Part shown: piece by piece, positions 1 through 5,013 of the stretch
How the letters are laid out: every line of letters begins with the position of its first letter
How positions within the stretch are numbered: the stretch's first letter is position 1
Assembly: GCA_030039615.1 (NCBI GenBank)
Contig: JASHVF010000421.1
Span: forward strand, 1 to 6,066
Reading direction: 5' to 3'
Source of the DNA: Gammaproteobacteria bacterium
GTDB lineage: Bacteria; Pseudomonadota; Gammaproteobacteria; Steroidobacterales; Steroidobacteraceae
Length of the DNA stretch: 6,066 nt
Notes under the pieces: generated by a model
Databases searched by the model: none
Told to the model about the DNA's origin: nothing
Seen by the model: only the letters and a program-made list of their open reading frames with translations
Translations under genes and position numbers: made by a program

Positions 1-438
1 CGCAAGCGGCGCGAGCGCCGTCCGCCGGAGCGCCGCGATGCGCCCGTCGGGGCTGCCGACCGCAAGTGCTCCGCACACGGGATCCGCGAGCAGCCACGGC
101 GGGGCGGGCTCGGCGCGCCCGAGCGCGGCGGCGAGGGCGAGGTACGGCAGCCACGCGAGCCACGCGAGCCACGGCTGCGACGGCTCCGGATGCCAGACGG
201 CGAGATCCTGCACGTAGCGCCGCCACTCGGTGCGCAGCGCGCGCTCGAGCGCGTGACTGTCCCAGCGGACATCGAGTGTCGTGACCCAGGGCGCGAGCGC
301 ACTGGCGCGCACGGCTTCGAGATAGTGACCGGGGTCGCGGCTCGACTCGAGCCGCCGCCAGGCGCTCTCCGTGAGGCGCACGCCGTGATGCGCATGCACG
401 CGCGCGAGCGCGTACTCGATGCTGCCCTCAAGCGCCAT
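1..438 (-). CDS. V/A-type ATPase subunit C (V0D/AC39)-like protein, 5' part, cut by window edge
   Basis: The reading frame opens at an ATG at 438 and runs without a stop to the left edge, giving 146 residues of a longer protein. It begins MALEGSIEYALARVHAHHG. The Y-x-x-ARV start resembles the opening of V/A-ATPase subunit C (family V0D/AC39, about 320-350 residues), where a Y-x-NARVR stretch leads a helical bundle. A later segment near residues 80-115 (RYVQDLAVWHPE, then a Trp/Leu-rich helix ending AALGRA) fits the same helical layout by eye. In such ATPases subunit C is the funnel-shaped socket joining the central shaft to the membrane rotor. The ATG overlaps the end of the preceding coiled-coil gene by 11 bases and has only a weak Shine-Dalgarno sequence, so translational coupling is likely. 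The assignment rests on my reading of motifs plus the stalk-like neighbour. Without the neighbour I would call it hypothetical. Confidence 0.5.
   Translation of the reverse strand, partial: MALEGSIEYALARVHAHHGVRLTESAWRRLESSRDPGHYLEAVRASALAPWVTTLDVRWDSHALERALRTEWRRYVQDLAVWHPEPSQPWLAWLAWLPYLALAAALGRAEPAPPWLLADPVCGALAVGSPDGRIAALRRTALAPLA
150..173. repeat. 9-base tandem repeat, about 2.7 copies, inside a coding region
   Basis: The unit gccacgcga occurs twice in tandem (150-158, 159-167) followed by a partial third copy (gccacg, 168-173). On the minus strand it encodes a Trp-Leu-Ala, Trp-Leu-Ala, Trp stretch in the subunit-C-like protein. The unit is a multiple of three, so copy-number changes would keep the frame. 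Confidence 0.7.
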
Positions 439-823
439 CGCCGTCGTGCTCGGCAGCGGTGAGGCGGGCGGCGAGGTCAGCGAGCGCCGCCTGCCGGCGC
501 GCCGCGTCGGCGAGCTGCTCGGCGCTCTGCGCCGTGATCCGGCGCTGCCGCTCGCGAATCTCCTCGGCGCGCTGGGCGAGCGCGGCCGCCGCGCGCGCGT
601 GCAGCGCCGCGAGGCGTGTCTGGGCCCGCTCGAGAATCCTTCTGCGCTCTTCACGGGCGCGCTCGAGCGCCGCCTCGCATTCTCGCTGACAGTCGGCGAC
701 CGCCGCCTGTGCGGCGCGCTCGCACTCGAGCACGCGATCGATCGCGCCCGCGACGTCATCGGGCGCCGGCGCAGAGTCGTTTTCCGCTGCCGTCACACCG
801 GGGTCTGTCGGGGCTCTGTCCAT
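428..823 (-). CDS. Small coiled-coil protein, V/A-type ATPase peripheral-stalk (subunit G/H)-like
   Basis: A 131-residue protein starting at ATG 823 and ending with TGA at 430-428. Residues 1-24 are Pro/Asp/Ala-rich and probably disordered. From about residue 25 to 125 it is an almost unbroken Ala/Glu/Arg-rich helix with heptad character, for example IDRVLECERAAQ at 28-39, then EREERRR-type charged stretches. There is no signal peptide and no membrane segment. Size and composition match subunit G/H of V/A-type ATPases (and resemble the soluble part of F-type subunit b), which pairs with subunit E to form the peripheral stalk. The overlapping downstream subunit-C-like gene supports this reading. 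Three cysteines (C34, C45, C49) within the helix are unusual. It starts 15 bases after the TonB-like gene, with no convincing Shine-Dalgarno sequence. Low-complexity coils attract false matches, so a generic coiled-coil protein remains possible. Confidence 0.5.
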   Translation of the reverse strand: MDRAPTDPGVTAAENDSAPAPDDVAGAIDRVLECERAAQAAVADCQRECEAALERAREERRRILERAQTRLAALHARAAAALAQRAEEIRERQRRITAQSAEQLADAARRQAALADLAARLTAAEHDGDGA

Positions 824-838
824 CGCGGCGACTGCGGC

Positions 839-1570
839 TCAGCGCACGGTCGGCGCCGGCTCGGCGTGTGCGGGCGCCTGCGGCGCGCATTGGGCCCCGT
901 GCGATTCTACGCGCAGACCCACGGGCCACGGCATGTCCGCCGGCGGCGTCGTGTCCATGGGCGCAAGCACCTGGAACGCCTCACGAATGGCGGAATCGAG
1001 CCCGGCGACTCCGCTCGACTTCCCAATGCGCACGTCCTCGAGCGTACCCGCGGCGCTGACGCGGACGTAAATGCTGACCGTATAGCAGCTGCGCCGCAGC
1101 TCGGCGTGCTCGTTGAGCTCCCGCTGGATATGCGCTTGCAGCTGATCGGCAAACTGGACGAAGCGGGCGTTCGGGTTACCGCCTCCGCCCTCACTCGTCA
1201 GCAGCAGCTCCCGCCCCCCCGGCCGGCCGGCGAGTCCGAATGCATCCCCGCCGCCCGCGCCCGCCTCATCGAGCCCCAGAGGGCCGGTGGCGGGAGCTCC
1301 GGTGTCCGGGCCCGCGGGCGCCGGGCCGGCGGCGGCGGCCCATTCGCGTGAGTCAGGCAACGGCAGCGGCTCGCGCTCGGGCTGCTTCTCCTCGACGCGG
1401 TGTGGCGGCTCGGGCGGTGGCGGAGGGGGGAGCAACGCGACCGCCTGCAGAGGCGGGGCGCGCACCGTGTTGGTGGTCAGGAACTCGCGCACCAGCAGCA
1501 ACACCAGCGCACAGCCGATGAACACTGCTGCCGCTGCGCTCGGCGATAGGTGCAGCGAGGGCGAGCGCAC
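839..1570 (-). CDS. TonB-like energy transducer (TonB/TolA C-terminal domain)
   Basis: A 243-residue protein with the full layout of a TonB-family transducer. It has a short cytoplasmic N-terminus, one hydrophobic anchor (about residues 12-27, rich in A/V/L/I), a proline run at 48-56 (six prolines, E, two prolines), a charged Pro/Glu section to about 76, and a Gly/Ala/Pro-rich linker to about 134. A C-terminal alpha/beta domain follows (about 137-222, including VSIYVRVSAAGTLEDV and GLDSAIREAF), typical of TonB/TolA C-termini. Such proteins pass ion-motive-force energy from ExbB/ExbD across the periplasm to an outer-membrane or envelope partner. Two periplasmic cysteines (C162, C228) could form a disulfide. 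No histidine lies inside the anchor, whereas E. coli TonB has the functional pair Ser16/His20 there. Here the only nearby His (H7) sits at the edge. The start is GTG at 1570, six bases after the ExbD stop, with GAGG four bases upstream. The partner receptor is not visible in this window. Confidence 0.8.
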   Translation of the reverse strand: MRSPSLHLSPSAAAAVFIGCALVLLLVREFLTTNTVRAPPLQAVALLPPPPPPEPPHRVEEKQPEREPLPLPDSREWAAAAGPAPAGPDTGAPATGPLGLDEAGAGGGDAFGLAGRPGGRELLLTSEGGGGNPNARFVQFADQLQAHIQRELNEHAELRRSCYTVSIYVRVSAAGTLEDVRIGKSSGVAGLDSAIREAFQVLAPMDTTPPADMPWPVGLRVESHGAQCAPQAPAHAEPAPTVR

Positions 1571-1576
1571 GGCGCC

Positions 1577-1981
1577 TCAGCGGACGAGCCGCGCGGTGAC
1601 GATGCCGACGTTGTGGATGCCGACGCGCCGCACGACGTCGAGCGCCTTGACGACTTCGTCGTAGCGCACGCCCGCATCGCCGCGCACGACGACCGGCAGC
1701 TCCGGGTCGGCCGCGTACAGCTGACGCAGCTCGCTCTCGAGCTCCGCGAGCGTCACCGGGGAGGTATCGAGGAACACGCGGCCGTCGGCGCTCACGGTCA
1801 CCGCCTTGGTATGCGGCTGATGCAGCGTCGGCGCCGAGCTCGCCCGCGGCAGTGCCACACTGATTCCCTGTACGGTCGCGGTCGCCATGATGATGAAGAC
1901 GATGAGCAGTACCCAGGCGAGGTCCATCAGCGGCGTCACGTTGATCTCGTCGTAGGCTTTGGGCTTGGCTCTATGCCGCAT
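1577..1981 (-). CDS. exbD: ExbD/TolR-family biopolymer transport protein
   Basis: A 134-residue protein, close to the usual ExbD/TolR length (about 140). Residues 11-20 read DEINVTPLMD, the family signature immediately before the single transmembrane helix (about 20-40, WVLLIVFIIM). Asp20 corresponds to the essential proton-carrying Asp25 of E. coli ExbD. The C-terminal periplasmic domain (about 45-134) includes the expected VTVSADGRVFLD strand and the LPVVVRGDAGVRYDEVVKALD segment. Its role is to form, with the ExbB pentamer encoded just upstream, the stator-like channel that energises the TonB-like protein encoded just downstream. The ATG at 1981 overlaps the end of the exbB-type gene by 11 bases and is preceded by GAGGAG with 7-base spacing, so translation should be strong as well as coupled. 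Family membership is clear. Whether the in vivo name should be exbD or tolR is inferred from the TonB-like neighbour. Confidence 0.93.
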   Translation of the reverse strand: MRHRAKPKAYDEINVTPLMDLAWVLLIVFIIMATATVQGISVALPRASSAPTLHQPHTKAVTVSADGRVFLDTSPVTLAELESELRQLYAADPELPVVVRGDAGVRYDEVVKALDVVRRVGIHNVGIVTARLVR

Positions 1982-3857
1982 GGAGCGACTCCTCGATGGC
2001 CCGTGTCGCCGGACGCCCGCGCTGTGCGAGCGCCAGGAGGCCGAGATTGGACAGGAAGCGATCGGCGAACACTTCCATGGCGCTGGTGCGGCGCGCGATA
2101 CGGGTCGCCAGCCAGTTGTAGCCGAAGAGGGAAGGGATCGCGACCAGCAGCCCGACCACGGTTGCGGTCATTGCCGCGGCCACGCCTGGTGCGATCGTGT
2201 TCACGTTGACATCGCCTGCCGCCGCAATGCTCGCGAACGTGATCATGACGCCGACCACCGTGCCCAGAAGTCCGAGGAATGGCGCGCCGGCGATCGCGAT
2301 CGTCATGAGCACGAGGCCGGCGTTGAGCCGATTGCTGGCCTCGACCAGGGCCGCATCGAGCGCCGCGCGCACCGCTTCGAACGCCTCGGTCGGAAGGCGC
2401 AATGCACCTGGCGATGCGCCGCTCTCGGCAGCCACCTGTCGCAGTCCGTCGAGCCCGGCGCGATACATCTCGTACAGTCCGGAGGCCGCGTAGGCGGAGT
2501 CGCCGGCGGTCGCAGCGCCCGTCAGGGCGAGCTCGGCATCGGGCCTGAAGCCCTCGCCGAACTTTGCGAGGAACCCGGCGTCCTCGCGCTCCACACGTTT
2601 CAGCAGCAACGCCTTCGACACGAAGGTCTGAAAGCTCGCGAGCCCCATGAGCGCCGTGATCGTGATCACCACCAGCCCGTCGAGGGAGACCTGCGCAAGG
2701 AGATTGCCCATCATGGCGAGATAGGCCGCGAGGCGCCCCGAGCTTCCCTTGGTCTCATCGGTGCCGTAGGCGATGAGCGCGGTGTCGGGAGCCTGCGTCA
2801 GCGCGTTCACCTGTGCCCACCACGCGGAGCGGGGTGCTTTGGAGATTTGCACCTCGTCGAGATCGGCCGCAAGTCCCCCGCCTGCCTGCGGGTCGGGTCC
2901 CCCGCCGATCAGGACGTCGCCGCTCACGCTCGGCAGACCGCCGCTCGGCGTGACACCCGCCGCCGCCCCATTGACGTAGAGCGCGATGTCCTTGCCGATG
3001 CTGACTGCCACGTGCTGCCAGCTGCCGGCGCGCAGCGGCAGCGTCGCCTCGAAACGGTTGGTGCGCGCGCCGTCGACGAGCAGCGCGTAGAGCTTGGCAT
3101 CCGCAATCCCGATCTCCACGCGGCTCGCGCCCTGTGACTGGGAATAGAGCAGGCCCTGCGGTGCGCCGGCGTCGAGCTTCACCCAGCTCGCGTAGGCAAA
3201 GCCGCCGTTGGGCGACACGGCCAGTGCGGGGCGCTCGGCGATGCGCACCACGCTCTGCCCGTCGAAATGCGCGCCGTTGCCGATGGCCCCCGGCACGCCG
3301 AGCCGCACACTCGATGCCGACGCATCGAGGTGGTTCGCGGTCGCATCCCGCGCCGCACCCGAGGTTTCCGCAAAGTGCAGCACCAGCACCTGGTCCGGAT
3401 CCCATACGGCGCTCGAATCAGCCGCGGCTGCGTGCTCGTTGCCGTAGTACATCCACACCGTCTGCTCGGGCGCGCCGGCCTTCACAGGAACCTGCACCCA
3501 GGCGATCAGCAGTCCCCGCGTCGCGTCGATCAATTCGAGCTGGTGCCTGAGCGGAGTGCCGTCGGCGCCGACGAAGCGCACATCCGCCCCGCTTGGCTGC
3601 AGGTCCGCGAAGTACGCGAAATTGCCGGCGTGCAGACGCACCGGTACGACCACCGAGGCGGCGGCACCGCCTTCGGCGGGCGGCAGCCGCAAGGTGATCG
3701 CCTTGCGGAAGTGCCAGTCGCCGTTCCACCAGGCCGTGGCCGCCTGAGCGAGCGCGGGTACCAGGAGCGCCGCGAGCACCAGCAGCATTGCCGCCGGCAG
3801 GGACTGTGTGCGCGCGCTGCCGGGCCGCGGCGCGCTCATCGGATCCGTCGTGCTCAC
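1971..3857 (-). CDS. ExbB/TolQ/MotA-family proton channel with exported DUF2341 and LamG-like N-terminal domains
   Basis: A 628-residue protein in two halves. Residues 1-39 are a signal peptide (basic n-region to R16, hydrophobic core 24-36, likely cleavage after AQA at 39). Residues about 43-145 match DUF2341 (starts WWNGDWHFRKAITL, ends VWMYYGNEHA). Residues about 155-365 form a LamG/concanavalin-like fold (VLVLHFAETSGAARDATANH at 157-176; SWQHVAVS; YVNG; DLDEVQIS at 332-339). The rest is an ExbB-type channel: TM1 about 390-412, cytoplasmic loop about 414-512, TM2 with the APFLGLLGTVVGV signature (525-537), and TM3 with PGVAAAMTATVVGLLVAIPS (557-576). Thr533 and Thr566 match E. coli ExbB Thr148 and Thr181, but the Glu176 position is Ala561. 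E. coli ExbB is about 244 residues, so the extra length is the exported part. An N-out topology would place both extra domains in the periplasm. The GTG start at 3857 is chosen because GGGGAG lies 7 bases upstream; ATG 3839 is a weaker alternative. DUF2341 with MotA/ExbB is a known architecture of unknown ligand. Confidence 0.9.
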   Translation of the reverse strand: MSTTDPMSAPRPGSARTQSLPAAMLLVLAALLVPALAQAATAWWNGDWHFRKAITLRLPPAEGGAAASVVVPVRLHAGNFAYFADLQPSGADVRFVGADGTPLRHQLELIDATRGLLIAWVQVPVKAGAPEQTVWMYYGNEHAAAADSSAVWDPDQVLVLHFAETSGAARDATANHLDASASSVRLGVPGAIGNGAHFDGQSVVRIAERPALAVSPNGGFAYASWVKLDAGAPQGLLYSQSQGASRVEIGIADAKLYALLVDGARTNRFEATLPLRAGSWQHVAVSIGKDIALYVNGAAAGVTPSGGLPSVSGDVLIGGGPDPQAGGGLAADLDEVQISKAPRSAWWAQVNALTQAPDTALIAYGTDETKGSSGRLAAYLAMMGNLLAQVSLDGLVVITITALMGLASFQTFVSKALLLKRVEREDAGFLAKFGEGFRPDAELALTGAATAGDSAYAASGLYEMYRAGLDGLRQVAAESGASPGALRLPTEAFEAVRAALDAALVEASNRLNAGLVLMTIAIAGAPFLGLLGTVVGVMITFASIAAAGDVNVNTIAPGVAAAMTATVVGLLVAIPSLFGYNWLATRIARRTSAMEVFADRFLSNLGLLALAQRGRPATRAIEESLHAA

Positions 3858-3863
3858 TGTGAA

Positions 3864-3888
3864 TCTCCCCGCGGTGAGCGGCTAGAGA
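3864..3888 (-). promoter_or_regulatory. Ribosome binding site within a small inverted repeat ahead of the exbB-type gene
   Basis: On the minus strand GGGGAG lies 7 bases before the GTG start at 3857, a strong Shine-Dalgarno sequence that decides this start over ATG 3839. The same bases are part of an imperfect inverted repeat: CCGC pairs with GCGG around a five-base loop, and TCTC outside it pairs with GAGA, which includes the end of the Shine-Dalgarno sequence. It could partly mask the site if the transcript starts upstream of 3888. If transcription starts from the candidate promoter at 3885-3913, the outer arm would not be transcribed. The binding site is well supported. The fold is speculative. 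Confidence 0.6.
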
Positions 3889-3913
3889 TACACGCGGGCG
3901 TCCGCACTGTTAA
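3885..3913 (-). promoter_or_regulatory. Candidate sigma70-type promoter for the Exb/Ton-ATPase gene set
   Basis: Reading the minus strand, TTAACA (3913-3908, five of six matches to the -35 consensus) is followed after exactly 17 bases by TATCTC (3890-3885, three of six matches to the -10 consensus). A start about 7 bases further on would give a leader of roughly 20 bases containing the Shine-Dalgarno sequence. This is the best-placed pair I can find in the gap. The weak -10 suggests a need for an activator. It could be chance. Confidence 0.35.
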
Positions 3914-3923
3914 GTCGTGTGAA

Positions 3924-3941
3924 CTACGCATGAGGCTACGC
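3924..3941. repeat. Short direct repeat (ctacgc, 12-base period) upstream of the candidate promoter
   Basis: ctacgc occurs at 3924-3929 and again at 3936-3941, separated by atgagg, so the copies are about one helical turn apart. They lie about 10-28 bases upstream of the candidate -35 element. Same-face direct half-sites at this spacing are the style of operator used by OmpR/PhoB-type response regulators. The six-base unit is short enough to occur by chance. Confidence 0.3.
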
Positions 3942-3990
3942 GGGAAATGCGCTTCGGCGTCACAAATATTTCATACGGACCGCTCGCCGC

Positions 3991-4998
3991 TCAGCAGATG
4001 CGCGGCAGCGGATCGTCCTCGAGCTCATCGAGCACGCGCTGGCCGCCGAAGGAGGTCTCGAGCACCACCTGCGCGCTCCCCGCCTGCAGCTCGCCGATCA
4101 GCGCCGCGCCGGGTGCCACCTTGCGCAGCTCGCCGAGGGCCGCCGGGCAGCTCTCGGGCGCGACCACCGCCACGACCCGGCCCTCGCAGGCGAGATACAG
4201 CGGGTCGTAGCCGAGCAGCTCGCACACTGACTGCACCGCGTCGTTGACGGGAATGCTGCTCTCGGCGAGCTGCACCCGCAGCCCGCTCGCGCGCGCGAGC
4301 TCGTGGGCGACCGTGGCGAGGCCGCCGCGCGTCGGATCGCGCATGAAGCGCAGGCCCGGCACCCGCAGCAGCGCCTGCGCCTCGGGCAGCACGCTGGCGG
4401 CGTCGGACTTGAGATCGCCGCGCAGCCCGAATTCCTGCCGCGCGAGCAGCACCGCGGCGCCGTGGTCTCCGACCGGACCGCTCACCAGGATCCGGTCGCC
4501 GGCGCGCACCTCAGCGAGCGCCAGCCGGAGCCCGCGGGGCCGGAAGCCCAGGCCTGTGGCGGCGAGATAGATCCCGTCGCAGTCGCCGCGCCCGAGCACC
4601 TTGGTGTCGCCGGCCACCACGGCGACCCCGCAGGCGCGCGCCGCCGCGGCGAGCGCGGCGATCGCGCGGCGCAACACCTCGATCTCCAGGCCTTCTTCGA
4701 GGAAGGTGCTCACTGTCAGGTAGTGCGGCAGTGCGCCGCACACGGCGAGATCGTTGACCGTGCCATGCACTGCGAGCGAGCCGATATTGCCGCCGGGGAA
4801 CTCGAGTGGCTGCACGGTGAAGCCGTCGGTGGTGACCACCAGCTCGAGGTCCTGCGGGGTCGGCACTGCCACGGCGTCCGCGCGCGTATCGAGGAGTGGA
4901 TTCTCGAGTGCGGGTGCGAACAGCTCCTCGATCAGCTCGCGCATCAGGCGGCCGCCGTTGCCGTGCGCGAGGCTTACGTGCTGGTCGCGGCGGGGCAT
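3991..4998 (-). CDS. hypE: Hydrogenase expression/formation protein HypE (carbamoyl dehydratase)
   Basis: A complete 335-residue HypE, the usual length for the family. HypE accepts a carbamoyl group from HypF on its C-terminal cysteine, dehydrates it with ATP to a thiocyanate, and donates CN to the iron of the [NiFe]-hydrogenase cofactor on the HypC-HypD complex in the cytoplasm. The diagnostic C-terminus PRIC is present (Cys335 last). The N-terminal AIRS-like domain shows SLAHGNGGRLM (9-19), TTDGFTVQPLEFPGG (56-70) and SLAVHGTVNDLAVCGA (74-89, with Asp83), and AGDTKVLGRG lies at 129-138. The C-terminal domain carries FMRDPTRGGLATVAHEL. The ATG at 4998 follows the hypF stop by 15 bases and has GGAG 8 bases upstream. 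It is the last gene before a 133-base gap. No key residue is missing, so it should be functional. Confidence 0.97.
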   Translation of the reverse strand: MPRRDQHVSLAHGNGGRLMRELIEELFAPALENPLLDTRADAVAVPTPQDLELVVTTDGFTVQPLEFPGGNIGSLAVHGTVNDLAVCGALPHYLTVSTFLEEGLEIEVLRRAIAALAAAARACGVAVVAGDTKVLGRGDCDGIYLAATGLGFRPRGLRLALAEVRAGDRILVSGPVGDHGAAVLLARQEFGLRGDLKSDAASVLPEAQALLRVPGLRFMRDPTRGGLATVAHELARASGLRVQLAESSIPVNDAVQSVCELLGYDPLYLACEGRVVAVVAPESCPAALGELRKVAPGAALIGELQAGSAQVVLETSFGGQRVLDELEDDPLPRIC

Positions 4999-5013
4999 GC
5001 GCGCGGCTCCGGG

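Larger units (their letters stand above)
3858..3990. other. Intergenic region between hypE and the Exb operon
   Basis: These 133 bases separate the hypE stop from the GTG start of the exbB-type gene and are visibly more AT-rich than the surrounding coding sequence (for example aaatattt at 3964-3971). I see no open reading frame of note, no RNA gene and no convincing intrinsic terminator (no stem followed by a T-run) after hypE. The region holds the candidate promoter, the direct repeat and the small inverted repeat listed separately. Confidence 0.8.

Noticed and set aside
419..1351. Plus-strand open frame of 310 codons
   Set aside because: It is antisense to the coiled-coil and TonB-like genes; composition is Arg/Gly-rich as expected from GC-rich antisense sequence.
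1959..3137. Long plus-strand open frame (392 codons) opposite the exbB-type gene
   Set aside because: It is antisense to a gene with clear family motifs, is His/Arg/Gly-rich without recognisable domains, and long antisense frames are expected at this G+C content.
3918..3967. CRP-like half-sites (TGTGA and TCACA) in the hypE-exbB gap
   Set aside because: The halves are separated by about 40 bases instead of the 6 needed for a CRP site, so they do not form one operator.
3958..3995. Intrinsic terminator after hypE
   Set aside because: The AT-rich aaatattt stretch is not preceded by a stable GC stem, and there is no T-run on the transcribed strand; a Rho-dependent end is possible but not visible.
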